Shown here: piece by piece, positions 1 through 8,891 of the stretch
How positions within the stretch are numbered: the first letter of the stretch is position 1
Layout of the letters: the number at the start of each line of letters is the position of its first letter
NCBI GenBank assembly: GCA_964230255.1
Contig: CAXRGW010000108.1
Span: 1-25,013 of the forward strand
Source of the DNA: Alteromonas_E sp964230255
GTDB lineage: Bacteria > Pseudomonadota > Gammaproteobacteria > Enterobacterales > Alteromonadaceae
Direction of reading: 5' to 3'
Length of the DNA: 25,013 nt
Translations under genes and position numbers: made by a program
The notes under the pieces: model-generated
Told to the model about the DNA's origin: nothing
Databases searched by the model: none
What the model saw: the letters and a program-made list of their open reading frames with translations, nothing else

Positions 1-275
1 TCACTGGTAAAGATGCCGATGCTGCACTAGGTCGTGCAAATATTACAGTTAACAAAAACTCAGTGCCAAAAGATCCGCGTTCACCATTTGTAACCAGTGG
101 TTTGCGTATTGGTACGCCAGCTATTACTCGTCGCGGCTTTAAACAAGCTGAAGCGAAGCAAGTGGCAACTTGGATTTGTGATGTGTTGGACAACATGGGT
201 GATGAGTCTGTTGTCGAGCGCGTGCAAGGTGAAGTAGTCGAACTTTGTAATAGCTTCCCAGTTTACGCAGGATAA
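1..275 (+). CDS. glyA: Serine hydroxymethyltransferase, C-terminal end (partial)
   Basis: The open frame enters from the left edge (first full codon at base 3) and ends with TAA at 273-275, giving about 90 residues of the C-terminus. The run GKDADAALGRANIT and the following DPRSPFVTSGLRIGTPAIT match the well-conserved C-terminal domain of GlyA. The enzyme is PLP-dependent, converts serine and tetrahydrofolate to glycine and methylene-tetrahydrofolate in the cytosol, and is the main one-carbon source. The PLP lysine and the N-terminal domain lie outside the window. A GTG at 63 could be mistaken for a start, but the homology continues upstream of it. nrdR follows after 7 bases, so the two are probably co-transcribed. 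Confidence 0.95.
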   Translation, partial: TGKDADAALGRANITVNKNSVPKDPRSPFVTSGLRIGTPAITRRGFKQAEAKQVATWICDVLDNMGDESVVERVQGEVVELCNSFPVYAG

Positions 276-282
276 GCAAACT

Positions 283-732
283 ATGCATTGTCCCTTTTGT
301 ACTGCGCAAGATACTAAGGTGATTGACTCTCGGTTAGTAGCCGAGGGACATCAAATTCGTCGTCGACGTGAATGCAATGCTTGTCACGAGCGATTTACGA
401 CTTTTGAACTCGCTGAGTTAGTGTTGCCGCGTGTGATCAAAAGAGACGGTTCGCGCGAACCATTCAATGAAGATAAGCTGCGCGCCGGTATGCTGCGCGC
501 ACTAGAAAAACGTCCCGTTAGCACAGAGCAGATCGAGCAGTGCATCGTAAAGATCAAATCAGCTTTGCGCGGTACAGGTGAGCGAGAAGTCGCCAGCGAG
601 ATGGTCGGTGGCCTAATCATGGATGCATTAAAAGAGCTCGACAAAGTAGCCTATGTTAGGTTCGCATCCGTTTATCGTTCGTTTGAAGATATCCGTGAGT
701 TTGGCGAAGAGATTGCCAAGCTTGGCGATTGA
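283..732 (+). CDS. nrdR: Transcriptional repressor NrdR
   Basis: The product is 149 residues, the usual NrdR length. The N-terminus is a zinc ribbon with C3, C6, C31 and C34 and a basic RRRR stretch between the two pairs. An ATP-cone domain follows from about residue 49 (PRVIKRDGSREPFNEDKL). NrdR senses ATP/dATP through the cone and represses ribonucleotide reductase genes by binding NrdR boxes. No nrd gene is in the window, so its targets are elsewhere. It sits between glyA and ribD, its common position in gammaproteobacteria, with 7 and 9 base gaps, which suggests one operon. Confidence 0.97.
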   Translation: MHCPFCTAQDTKVIDSRLVAEGHQIRRRRECNACHERFTTFELAELVLPRVIKRDGSREPFNEDKLRAGMLRALEKRPVSTEQIEQCIVKIKSALRGTGEREVASEMVGGLIMDALKELDKVAYVRFASVYRSFEDIREFGEEIAKLGD

Positions 733-741
733 GTTTCTTTA

Positions 742-1878
742 ATGCAAGCAACAGCTTCTGCAGTTATTGATCAAGCTTTTATGCAGCGGGCGTTAAAACT
801 GGCTGCGATGGGGCAATATACTACCACACCTAATCCCAATGTCGGCTGCGTTATTGTTGATAACCACTCGCAAGTGGTTGGCGAAGGTTTTCATCAGCTA
901 GCGGGAACACCGCATGCTGAAGTGTATGCCATGCGTCAGGCGGGCGATAAGACACGTGGCGCAACTGTTTATGTAACTCTTGAACCTTGCAGTCATTATG
1001 GTCGCACTGGTCCCTGTGCAGATGCTTTGATTGAAGCAAGGGCAGGGCGTGTAGTAGTGGCTATGCAAGACCCAAACCCCCAGGTTGCCGGTCGCGGCAT
1101 TCAGCGCTTGCGCGATGCTGGAATTGCCGTTCATGTCGGCTGTTGCGAAGCTGAAGCACGCGCGCTAAATCGCGGCTTTTTAAAGCGAATGGAAACTGGT
1201 CGCCCATTTGTCAGCTTGAAATTAGCGGCAACCTTAGATGGTAGAACGGCATTGGCTAACGGTGCCAGTAAATGGATCACTGGCGCGGATGCACGACGCG
1301 ATGTGCATCGGCTGCGGGCCGCGAGTTGTGCGATTTTAACTGGCGCTGATACTGTGCTCGTTGACGATCCGCAGCTCAATGTAAGGATTGATAAATCAGC
1401 CATATACCCCCAACAAGTCAGTGCACTTGATTTACGCCAACCCGTTCGAGTTGTTGTGGATGGTAAAAATCGTCTTCGGCCTGAGCTTCAAATCTTCCAA
1501 TCGGGAAGCCCTGTGATTGTCGCTAATCTCACTGCTAATCCGGTTCTGGTAGAATCAACGCCGGTCTCACCGGAGCAATGGCAAATCACCGATGTATCTG
1601 GTTATGTCGATCTGGCTGAATTGTTATCTCGATTGGGTAAGCAAGGTATTAATTCTGTTTGGGTTGAAGCCGGCGCAACGTTGGCTGGTGCCATGCTGGA
1701 GCAACAGCTGGTTGATGAGGTTATTCTCTACCAAGCAGCTAAGATAATGGGACCGGATGCTCAGACGTTATTCAAAATCGCACAACAAACAGATATGAAT
1801 GAACTTCCTCAGTTAAGTTACGTATCGGTAGAGCAAGTTGGTGAGGACGTTAAACTCGTGTTGGCGCCAAAATACTAA
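742..1878 (+). CDS. ribD: Bifunctional riboflavin deaminase/reductase RibD
   Basis: This 378-residue protein catalyses the second and third steps of riboflavin synthesis: deamination of the diaminopyrimidine product of GTP cyclohydrolase II, then NADPH-dependent reduction of the ribosyl side chain. The N-terminal deaminase domain (about 1-145) carries the zinc motif H58-A-E60 with C83 and C92 (EPCSHYGRTGPC). The C-terminal reductase domain begins near VSLKLAATLDGRTA and contains the TGADTVLVDDPQLNVR segment. Length and motif order are normal. It is the first rib gene in the cluster and is followed 27 bases later by riboflavin synthase. Confidence 0.97.
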   Translation: MQATASAVIDQAFMQRALKLAAMGQYTTTPNPNVGCVIVDNHSQVVGEGFHQLAGTPHAEVYAMRQAGDKTRGATVYVTLEPCSHYGRTGPCADALIEARAGRVVVAMQDPNPQVAGRGIQRLRDAGIAVHVGCCEAEARALNRGFLKRMETGRPFVSLKLAATLDGRTALANGASKWITGADARRDVHRLRAASCAILTGADTVLVDDPQLNVRIDKSAIYPQQVSALDLRQPVRVVVDGKNRLRPELQIFQSGSPVIVANLTANPVLVESTPVSPEQWQITDVSGYVDLAELLSRLGKQGINSVWVEAGATLAGAMLEQQLVDEVILYQAAKIMGPDAQTLFKIAQQTDMNELPQLSYVSVEQVGEDVKLVLAPKY

Positions 1879-1905
1879 GATAGGCCGAATAGATTTAGGA
1901 TTGTT

Positions 1906-2568
1906 ATGTTTACAGGCATTATTACAGCGGTCGGCAAGATTGCACAGCTGAACAGACGGGGTGATGATATGCGTGTTACCATTGACGTTGGCAAACTCGA
2001 CATGAGTGATGTGCAACTTGGTGACAGTATCGCTACCAATGGCGTGTGTTTGACCGTAGTTGATTTTGATAATCACTCCTACAGCGCAGACGTATCCGCT
2101 GAAACCTTAAAATTGACTGGGTTCGGCGATTATCAAATCGGCAGTCCATTGAATCTGGAAAAGGCGCTTGCAGTAAATGACCGTTTAGGGGGGCATATTG
2201 TCAGCGGTCACGTTGACGGTATTGGCACAGTTTCCCGCATCAATAAGCACAGTAAATATGTCGAAATTTGGGTCAAAGCACCCGATGAGCTAGCTAAATA
2301 CATTGCCCATAAAGGCTCAATTACTACTGATGGTGTAAGCTTAACTGTAAACGAAGTTAATGGTGCGGAGTTTATGTTGTGGGTTATACCGCATACTCTA
2401 CAAGAAACCGTATTGGGCCATTATTCAGTCGGAACGAAAATCAACTTGGAAGTGGACTTAATCGCACGTTATTTAGAGCGCTTATTACTGGGTGAAAAAG
2501 CCGCTGAAAGTAGCAAAAGTGACTTAGACTTAGCGTTTCTAGCTGAGCACGGATTTTTAAAAAAATAA
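1906..2568 (+). CDS. ribE: Riboflavin synthase, alpha subunit
   Basis: The start MFTGIITAVG is the classic riboflavin synthase N-terminus. The 220-residue protein contains two homologous lumazine-binding barrels, the second opening after LGGHIVSGHVDG and holding TTDGVSLTVNEV. It joins two molecules of 6,7-dimethyl-8-ribityllumazine into riboflavin plus the pyrimidine precursor, as a cytosolic trimer. It lies between ribD and ribBX. The leader between ribD and this gene is only 27 bases, too short for an FMN riboswitch. E. coli nomenclature calls this gene ribC. Confidence 0.96.
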   Translation: MFTGIITAVGKIAQLNRRGDDMRVTIDVGKLDMSDVQLGDSIATNGVCLTVVDFDNHSYSADVSAETLKLTGFGDYQIGSPLNLEKALAVNDRLGGHIVSGHVDGIGTVSRINKHSKYVEIWVKAPDELAKYIAHKGSITTDGVSLTVNEVNGAEFMLWVIPHTLQETVLGHYSVGTKINLEVDLIARYLERLLLGEKAAESSKSDLDLAFLAEHGFLKK

Positions 2569-2604
2569 CGCACCTAAGACGTTACCCTACACATAGAGAG
2601 AAAT

Positions 2605-3705
2605 ATGGCATTACATACCCCACAAGAGATAATCGAAGATATTCGACTTGGCAAGATGGTTATCTTGATGGACGATGAAGATCGTGAAAATGAAGGTGAT
2701 CTAATCATGGCTGCCGAGCATGTAACGCCTGAGGCGATCAATTTTATGGTCACGCATGCGCGCGGGTTAGTGTGCTTACCAATGACTGCAGAGCGCTGTC
2801 GGCGTTTAAATTTACCATTAATGGTAAATAACAATGGCGCGCAATTCTCGACCAATTTCACTGTTTCGATTGAAGCCGCTGAGGGGGTTACAACAGGTAT
2901 TTCGGCTGCCGACAGAGCACGCACGATACTCGCTGCTGTAGCACCTGATGCTAAAGCTGCTGATATCGTTCAGCCGGGACATATCTTTCCGCTGATTGCT
3001 AAGCAAGGCGGTGTGTTAAACCGCGCAGGACACACTGAAGCAGGTGTTGATCTAGCGCGTCTTGCGGGAAGTGAGCCAGCAGCTGTCATTGTTGAAATCC
3101 TCAACGAAGACGGCTCAATGGCTAGGCGTCCGGAGCTGGAAGCATTTGCTACCAAGCACAACCTGAAAATGGGTACTATTGCTGACTTGATCGAATATCG
3201 GAATGTAAACGAAACAACTATAGAGTCGGTTGCACAATGTAAACTGCCTACGCAATATGGTGATTTTGAGCTGCATACGTTCCGCGACGTTATTGACAAC
3301 CAGTTGCATTTTGCCTTGAAGAAAGGCGACATCGTGGACGATCAACCTACCTTGGTGCGCGTGCATTTACACAATACATTTTCCGACTTACTTGGTTCCA
3401 CACGCTCAGTTAATCGTTCAATGACATTACCACAAGCTATGGCTCGCATCGCTGAAGAGGACGGTGTTTTGGTGTTGCTCGGCAAAGAAGAAGATATCGC
3501 CCAGCAGGTTACACAATTTGCGATGGAAGATCGCGGTGATACACCTCCCGCAGCTGACTGGAAGGGCTCATCGCGCACTGTTGGTGTTGGTAGTCAAATA
3601 TTAGCTAGTCTTGGCGTACACAAAATGCGCCTACTAAGTAAACCAATTAAATATCACGCTTTATCTGGATACGGCTTAGAAGTCGTCGAATATATCCACG
3701 AATAA
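2605..3705 (+). CDS. ribBA: RibBX: DHBP synthase fused to a degenerate GTP cyclohydrolase II domain
   Basis: The N-terminal half (about 1-205) is 3,4-dihydroxy-2-butanone-4-phosphate synthase, with the acidic metal motif DDEDRENEGD (23-32), GVTTGISAADRA (94-105) and the GHTEAG stretch. It makes the four-carbon unit used by RibH. The C-terminal half has the length and fold markers of GTP cyclohydrolase II, but the region that normally carries the three zinc cysteines reads VRVHLHNTFSDLLG (251-264), and no cysteine occurs after C212. Databases often label such proteins RibBA; by the missing zinc site it is the RibBX form, in which the second domain is not expected to hydrolyse GTP. A real ribA should then be elsewhere. 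A GAGAG ribosome site precedes the ATG. Confidence 0.93.
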   Translation: MALHTPQEIIEDIRLGKMVILMDDEDRENEGDLIMAAEHVTPEAINFMVTHARGLVCLPMTAERCRRLNLPLMVNNNGAQFSTNFTVSIEAAEGVTTGISAADRARTILAAVAPDAKAADIVQPGHIFPLIAKQGGVLNRAGHTEAGVDLARLAGSEPAAVIVEILNEDGSMARRPELEAFATKHNLKMGTIADLIEYRNVNETTIESVAQCKLPTQYGDFELHTFRDVIDNQLHFALKKGDIVDDQPTLVRVHLHNTFSDLLGSTRSVNRSMTLPQAMARIAEEDGVLVLLGKEEDIAQQVTQFAMEDRGDTPPAADWKGSSRTVGVGSQILASLGVHKMRLLSKPIKYHALSGYGLEVVEYIHE

Positions 3706-3738
3706 ACCAATAAGTTAGCGCAGTTTGTCGGAAAAGTA

Positions 3739-3747
3739 TGCTATACT
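3739..3747 (+). promoter_or_regulatory. Extended -10 promoter element before ribH
   Basis: The nine bases TGCTATACT form an extended -10 (TGn plus TATACT), 29 bases before the ribH start. No good -35 is seen, which extended -10 promoters tolerate. It could give ribH-nusB-thiL-pgpA their own transcription in addition to read-through from ribBX. Assigned by eye only. Confidence 0.45.
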
Positions 3748-3776
3748 TTGCGCCGAATTTTTTAGGGGTAACCGCT

Positions 3777-4259
3777 ATGAAGGTAATTGAAGGTAATGTT
3801 CGTGCTACGGGTAAGCGCTTTGGTGTAGTCGTTTCACGTTTTAACAGCTTTGTTGTAGAGAGTTTGTTAGAAGGTGCATTGGATACGCTTGATCGCGTTG
3901 GTGAAGTCAGCGAAGGTGATATCACTGTAGTCCGCGTACCTGGTGCCTACGAGCTTCCGATTGCAGCGAAGAAGATGGCTGCTAGCGGTAAGTTCGATGC
4001 AATTATTGCTTTGGGCGCGGTTATTCGCGGTGGTACGCCACATTTTGATTTTGTTGCAGGTGAATGTAACAAAGGTCTAGCACAAGTATCGCTTGATTAT
4101 ACTCTGCCAGTTTCATTTGGCGTGATCACTACTGATAGCATTGAGCAAGCGATTGAACGTTCTGGCACTAAGGCGGGTAACAAAGGCGCTGAAGCGGCTA
4201 TGGGAGCGCTAGAAATGGTTAATGTAATGTCGGCAATTGACAGCGAGCTAGGTGCCTAG
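3777..4259 (+). CDS. ribH: 6,7-dimethyl-8-ribityllumazine synthase
   Basis: The 160-residue protein condenses the RibD product with the RibB four-carbon unit to form lumazine, the substrate of RibE, and assembles into hollow capsids in this family. Visible family markers are VVVSRFN near residue 17, VPGAYELP (54-61), GAVIRGGTPHFD with the likely catalytic H89, and FGVITTDSIEQA. I chose the ATG at 3777, preceded by AGGGG at 3764-3768. An in-frame start 39 bases upstream would add a leader that overlaps the promoter element and is not part of the family. The stop lies 1 base before the proposed nusB start. Confidence 0.95.
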   Translation: MKVIEGNVRATGKRFGVVVSRFNSFVVESLLEGALDTLDRVGEVSEGDITVVRVPGAYELPIAAKKMAASGKFDAIIALGAVIRGGTPHFDFVAGECNKGLAQVSLDYTLPVSFGVITTDSIEQAIERSGTKAGNKGAEAAMGALEMVNVMSAIDSELGA

Positions 4260-4260
4260 C

Positions 4261-4683
4261 GTGAAAGTAGCTCCTCGACGTTTTGCTCGTGAGTTAGCCT
4301 TACAAGGCGTTTACTCTTGGCAACTCTCTAACAACCCGGTTGAACAAGTTGAGCTGATGCTCGCAACCAGCAGTGATATGAGTAAGGTTGATATGGCCTT
4401 TTTTCAGTCACTATTGCGCGGCAGCATCGGACGATATGAAGAGCTGGATGAGCAAATAAAACCCTTTTTGGGGCGTTTACCCGAAGAACTTGATCCGATT
4501 GAAAAGGCTATTTTGCGGCTAGCTACCTTTGAGTTAGTGCAGTGCATTGAAACGCCTTATAAGGTCGTTATTAATGAGGCAATCGAACTTGCTAAGAGTT
4601 TTGGTGCCCAAGATAGTCACAAGTTCATCAATGGCGTGCTAGACAAGGCTGTCAAGACATTGCGTAAACACGAACGTAGCTAA
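4261..4683 (+). CDS. nusB: Transcription antitermination factor NusB
   Basis: This small all-helical RNA-binding protein pairs with NusE (S10) at boxA RNA and protects rRNA transcripts from early termination. The sequence APRRFARELALQGVYSWQLS at the start and the end YKVVINEAIELAKSFG...KFINGVLDKAVK are typical. GTG at 4261 is chosen because AGGTG at 4250-4254 gives a well-spaced ribosome site. A GTG at 4252 would add three residues and overlap the ribH stop, and cannot be excluded. The position between ribH and thiL is the common gammaproteobacterial order. Confidence 0.93.
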   Translation: MKVAPRRFARELALQGVYSWQLSNNPVEQVELMLATSSDMSKVDMAFFQSLLRGSIGRYEELDEQIKPFLGRLPEELDPIEKAILRLATFELVQCIETPYKVVINEAIELAKSFGAQDSHKFINGVLDKAVKTLRKHERS

Positions 4684-4686
4684 ATA

Positions 4687-5658
4687 GTGAAAGAATTTGA
4701 TCTCATTGACCGCTTTTTCAAACACGGCGGTCACCAGCGTAAAGACGTCTTGGTCGGCATTGGTGATGATGCCGCTTTGACTAAGGTTGCCAGTAATCAG
4801 TGTCTTGCAACTACTACCGACACGCTAGTTAGTGGTGTACACTTTTTGCCTGATACACCAGCTCGAGCGGTTGCGTGCAAAGCGGTTGCCGCCAACCTAA
4901 GTGACCTAGCGGCGATGGGGGCTGAGCCAGCCTGGATGAGTCTATCTTTATCTATTCCTGAAACTAATGAAGAATGGTTAGCTGAATTTACCAAGGGGTT
5001 ATATGACCTTTCACAGTACTTTTCAGTGCAACTCATTGGCGGTGATACAGTTGCTGGACCATTAGCGCTCACGATTACTGCACAAGGTTTTGTACCTGAA
5101 TTATCCGCGTTAACCCGCAGTGGCGCAAAGCCAGGCGATTGGATTTATGTGACTGGCACGGTGGGTGACGCTGGCGCTGGGCTTGATATCCTCAAAGGAG
5201 AGTTAGCCGCAGCTGGTGAAAACGCGGATTACTTAATAAAACGTCACCAATTCCCTTCTCCGCGAGTTGTGGCCGGGACCATGTTGCGCCGCGCAGCTAG
5301 TGCTTGTATCGATATTAGCGATGGTTTATTGGCTGATTTACATCATATTCTAGAAGCATCAGAATGTGGCGCCTTGTTGCATGTTGACCGTTTGCCTATC
5401 TCTGAAGCTTTACACCAACTGGTTGATGAAGAACAGTGTATCCAATACGGATTAACCGCTGGTGACGACTATGAGTTACTGTTTACTATTGGTGAAGAGT
5501 ACAAGAGCCAAGTAGAAACTGCCTTCAGTAGCTTTAATATTCGTGCGACGTGTATCGGACAAGTCACTGGCGTGGCGGCAAAAACCGATTTACGCCGCAA
5601 CGACAAGCCCTTCAAACACTCTGGCAAGCAGGGGTTTCAACACTTCAATGGATCCTGA
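4687..5658 (+). CDS. thiL: Thiamine-monophosphate kinase
   Basis: ThiL phosphorylates thiamine monophosphate to thiamine diphosphate, the cofactor that Dxs, encoded nearby, requires. The 323-residue length is typical. Family motifs seen in order are VGIGDDAAL, TTDTLVSGVHF, AANLSDLAAMGAEP, IGGDTVAGP, CIDISDGLLADL and TAGDDYELLF. Several of these acidic clusters bind magnesium and ATP. It starts with GTG four bases after the nusB stop, with only a weak ribosome site, and its end overlaps pgpA by 11 bases, so translation is probably coupled. Confidence 0.96.
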   Translation: MKEFDLIDRFFKHGGHQRKDVLVGIGDDAALTKVASNQCLATTTDTLVSGVHFLPDTPARAVACKAVAANLSDLAAMGAEPAWMSLSLSIPETNEEWLAEFTKGLYDLSQYFSVQLIGGDTVAGPLALTITAQGFVPELSALTRSGAKPGDWIYVTGTVGDAGAGLDILKGELAAAGENADYLIKRHQFPSPRVVAGTMLRRAASACIDISDGLLADLHHILEASECGALLHVDRLPISEALHQLVDEEQCIQYGLTAGDDYELLFTIGEEYKSQVETAFSSFNIRATCIGQVTGVAAKTDLRRNDKPFKHSGKQGFQHFNGS

Positions 5659-6133
5659 ACTCCGGCATAAAGTCTCACTCAAAAATCCGTTTCACTTCTT
5701 AGGCTTGGGTTTTGGTAGTGGCTTGATCCCGTTTATGCCCGGCACCATGGGCTCTTTATCAGCTATACCGTTATTAATACTTATAATGCCTTTGGCGATT
5801 GAGTTCTATGTTGCGATTACGCTGGTAGCAGTAGTGCTAGGTATAGTTATTTGTGAGCGCACAGCGAAAGACTTAGGCGTCCATGACCATGGCTCAATTG
5901 TGTGGGATGAAGTCGCTGGAATGCTTGTGACTTTTTTATTTGTTCCGCTGGGTATCACGTCGCTGGTTCTGGGCTTTGTGCTTTTTCGCATTTTTGATAT
6001 CTGGAAGCCATGGCCGATTAGCTTTCTCGACAAACATGTTCACGGTGGATTGGGGATTATGTTGGATGACATAGCCGCAGGCCTAATGGCCTGCATTGTG
6101 TTACATCTTTTACTTTATTACACGCCGCTCTAG
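5648..6133 (+). CDS. pgpA: Phosphatidylglycerophosphatase A
   Basis: This inner-membrane enzyme dephosphorylates phosphatidylglycerophosphate to phosphatidylglycerol. The protein is 161 residues from the ATG at 5648. The markers are GLGFGSGLIPFMPGTMGSL near the N-terminus, the acidic WDEVAGM motif and a terminal IMLDDIAAGLMA, with several hydrophobic segments between them. A longer in-frame reading from 5543 would lie inside thiL and is rejected. The gene ends convergently on dxs: the two stop codons share the four bases CTAG (6130-6133), leaving no room for a terminator. Confidence 0.94.
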   Translation: MDPELRHKVSLKNPFHFLGLGFGSGLIPFMPGTMGSLSAIPLLILIMPLAIEFYVAITLVAVVLGIVICERTAKDLGVHDHGSIVWDEVAGMLVTFLFVPLGITSLVLGFVLFRIFDIWKPWPISFLDKHVHGGLGIMLDDIAAGLMACIVLHLLLYYTPL

Positions 6134-7986
6134 CAACGCTCAATCGCGGCTAGAATGCCGGCGGTATCAAGGCCGAGTTCGTTGTACATTTCTTGTTGTG
6201 TACCTTGCAACACAAAACTATCGGGTAAACCGAGCTTGATAAGGCGGTTGGTGTAGCCTTGTTCCTGCATGTACTCACCTACAGCACTTCCTGCGCCCCC
6301 CATTATTGCACCGTCTTCTAATGTAATAACAACATCGTGCGTGGCAACGACCTGATCAATAATGGTTGTATCAAGCGGCTTTACAAAACGCATATCGACC
6401 AAAGTAGTGTCTTTAGTATCAGCCGCTTCTTTGGCGTAACCAATTAAAGTACCGAAGTTTAAAATCGCAACCTTTACGCCTTCGCGGAGTGTACGTGATT
6501 CACCCATACGTAACTCTGTCATAGTCTCTTCTAGCGCAGTACCAATACCTGTCCCGCGTGGATAACGAACTGCCACAGGTGCCCTTGCTTTGTGACCGGT
6601 ATAGAGCATCTGACGACACTCGTTTTCGTCACTTGGGGTCATGATCACCATGTTCGGAATACAGCGCATATAACAAATGTCGAATGCACCTTGGTGTGTT
6701 GGACCATCGGCACCAACAATACCGGCTCTATCAATAGCAAACAAAACGGGTAAGTTTTGGATAGCAATATCGTGGATAAGTTGATCGTAGGCGCGCTGCA
6801 GGAAGGTAGAATAAATCGCTACGACCGCATTTAGTCCGTCACGCGCCATCCCCGCAGCAAATGTTACTGAGTGTTGTTCAGCAATGGCAACATCAAAATA
6901 TTGCTCTGGATAAAGTTGTGAAAACTTAACCATACCTGAGCCTTCGCGCATGGCAGGAGTTACTGCTACTAGCTTCGGATCTTTTGCAGCCATGTCACAC
7001 AACCATTCACCAAACACCTTAGAGAATGTTGGGCCGCTGGGCTTGCTTGCCGGTAGGGCGTTGTCTGCAGGATTAAACTTTGGCACTGCATGGTATTTAA
7101 TAGGGTCTTGTTCGGCGACGTCATAGCCCTTACCCTTGCGTGTTACCACGTGCAGGATTTGTGGGCCTTTCATATTACGCATATTACGCATCGTATCGAC
7201 CATGCCATTCACGTCATGGCCATCGATGGGGCCGATATATTTAAATCCTAATTCTTCGAATATTGTGCCAGGGACCACCATGCCTTTGATATGTTCTTCT
7301 GCACGGCTGGCGAATTCTTTAATTGGCGGTACATTACTTAGCAGCTTTTTACCACCGTCGCGAATTGAGTTGAAAAGGTTGCCGGTTAACAGGCGAGCAA
7401 GGTGACTATTTAAGGCGCCAACATTCTCAGAAATAGACATCTCATTGTCGTTCAACACGACAACTAAATCTTTATCTATGTCACCACCATGGTTGAGGGC
7501 TTCAAACGCCATCCCTGCAGTCATGGCGCCGTCGCCAATGACCGCTACTACTTTGCGGTCGCGCTGTTCTTTTTCGGCCGCAATGGCCATGCCTAATGCA
7601 GCACTGATCGACGTTGACGAATGTCCCACCGCAAAAGTGTCGTATTCGCTCTCTGGTGGCCACGGAAAGGGGTGCAATCCGTTTTTTTGGCGAATGGTTG
7701 GCATGCGCTCGCGTCTTTCGGTCAGTATCTTGTGCGGATAAGCTTGGTGACCGACATCCCAAACCAGTCGGTCAAAGGGAGTGTTATAGACGTAGTGTAG
7801 TGCAACAGTCAGTTCCACGGTGCCTAAACCAGAGGCAAAATGGCCACTGCTGTTACTGACACAAGCCAAAAGGTATTGGCGCAACTCGTCGGCCAATGTC
7901 GTTAATTTGTCCTGTGGCAGCTGACGCAGTGCCTTGGGGTCTTCGATACCCGACAAGGTCGGGTATTGACTAATATCTAGGGTCAT
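6130..7986 (-). CDS. dxs: 1-deoxy-D-xylulose-5-phosphate synthase
   Basis: This 618-residue enzyme joins pyruvate and glyceraldehyde 3-phosphate with thiamine diphosphate, the entry step of the MEP isoprenoid pathway. The TPP motif is GDG at 151-153 with N181 (LNDNEMSIS), preceded by SGHFASGLG (47-55) and VWDVGHQAYPHK. The C-terminal half contains the pyrimidine-domain sequences IAEQHSVTFAAGMA and DRAGIVGADGPTHQG. It is the last gene of xseB-ispA-dxs, 5 bases after ispA. The link with thiL across the convergent junction (cofactor maker and cofactor user) is conserved in many gammaproteobacteria. Confidence 0.98.
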   Translation of the reverse strand: MTLDISQYPTLSGIEDPKALRQLPQDKLTTLADELRQYLLACVSNSSGHFASGLGTVELTVALHYVYNTPFDRLVWDVGHQAYPHKILTERRERMPTIRQKNGLHPFPWPPESEYDTFAVGHSSTSISAALGMAIAAEKEQRDRKVVAVIGDGAMTAGMAFEALNHGGDIDKDLVVVLNDNEMSISENVGALNSHLARLLTGNLFNSIRDGGKKLLSNVPPIKEFASRAEEHIKGMVVPGTIFEELGFKYIGPIDGHDVNGMVDTMRNMRNMKGPQILHVVTRKGKGYDVAEQDPIKYHAVPKFNPADNALPASKPSGPTFSKVFGEWLCDMAAKDPKLVAVTPAMREGSGMVKFSQLYPEQYFDVAIAEQHSVTFAAGMARDGLNAVVAIYSTFLQRAYDQLIHDIAIQNLPVLFAIDRAGIVGADGPTHQGAFDICYMRCIPNMVIMTPSDENECRQMLYTGHKARAPVAVRYPRGTGIGTALEETMTELRMGESRTLREGVKVAILNFGTLIGYAKEAADTKDTTLVDMRFVKPLDTTIIDQVVATHDVVITLEDGAIMGGAGSAVGEYMQEQGYTNRLIKLGLPDSFVLQGTQQEMYNELGLDTAGILAAIERC

Positions 7987-7991
7987 TATTG

Positions 7992-8891
7992 TTAGTGTGT
8001 TCTATTTAACATCAAATCGGCAAATTGCCGCAAAAGCTTTGTATTGTAAGGTAAACTGTCCAAGGCTTGAAGCGCTTCTGCATGATATTTATGAAGTTGC
8101 TCACGCGCGCCTTCTAAGCCAAGCAAAGCTGGATACGTTGATTTGTTAGCTTTTTGATCAGAGCCTGAAGGTTTGCCCAGTGTTTCGCTGCTGGCTGTAA
8201 CGTCTAAAATGTCATCTTGAACTTGGAATGCAAGCCCAATGGAATGTGCATAAGTCAGTAAATCAGAGACAGCTTGACTAGAAATCGAAGGTGATACTAT
8301 TGTTGCGGTTTCAACACAGGCGGTTAGTAACGCGCCTGTTTTTAATTGGTGTAATTGCGTCAGGCGACCTAATGAAACCTGTTGATTCGTAGACGCAAGG
8401 TCTATCGCTTGACCACCACACATCCCACAGTAGCCGGACGCTTTAGCAATACAGGCGATTAATTTGAGCTTAGTATCGCTGTCTAACTGTTGTGAACTGG
8501 CATTGGCAATAATCTCAAATGCTAGCGTCTGCAAGGCGTCGCCGGCGAGAATAGCGGTAGCTTCTGAATATTTAATATGACAGGTCGGTTGTCCGCGACG
8601 CAGATCATCATCATCCATGGCCGGCAGATCGTCGTGCACCAGAGAGTAAGCATGTATACACTCAATTGCAGCGGCAACAGCAATACTGACTTGTGCGTCA
8701 ACGCCTAACGTTTCAGCGGTAATCTGATGTAACAATGGTCGCATGCGTTTCCCGCCTACTAATAGCGCATACTGCATCGCATCTTTTAGTTCAGTCGCGT
8801 GATCAGGTAAGCGCGCAATTTGGCGAGCTAGATAAACATCAATCGCTGCTTTAGTTTCAGCTTGGATATCTGCAAGTGTGGCTTCAGTCAT
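7992..8891 (-). CDS. ispA: Farnesyl diphosphate synthase (geranyl/farnesyl transferase)
   Basis: This 299-residue short-chain prenyl synthase condenses IPP with DMAPP and GPP. The first aspartate-rich motif is DDLPAMDDDD (87-96), in the spaced form typical of bacterial FPP synthases. The second is DDILD (226-230). GGKRMRP (47-53) is the IPP-binding segment. I start it at the ATG at 8889-8891, which overlaps the xseB end by 8 bases. A longer reading from 8927 would lie mostly inside xseB and adds residues not found in the family. It supplies farnesyl units for undecaprenol, quinones and possibly haem O. Confidence 0.95.
   Translation of the reverse strand: MTEATLADIQAETKAAIDVYLARQIARLPDHATELKDAMQYALLVGGKRMRPLLHQITAETLGVDAQVSIAVAAAIECIHAYSLVHDDLPAMDDDDLRRGQPTCHIKYSEATAILAGDALQTLAFEIIANASSQQLDSDTKLKLIACIAKASGYCGMCGGQAIDLASTNQQVSLGRLTQLHQLKTGALLTACVETATIVSPSISSQAVSDLLTYAHSIGLAFQVQDDILDVTASSETLGKPSGSDQKANKSTYPALLGLEGAREQLHKYHAEALQALDSLPYNTKLLRQFADLMLNRTH

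Noticed and set aside
1879..2604. FMN riboswitch upstream of ribE or ribBX
   Set aside because: The leaders are only 27 and 36 bases, too short, and none of the conserved riboswitch sequence is seen.
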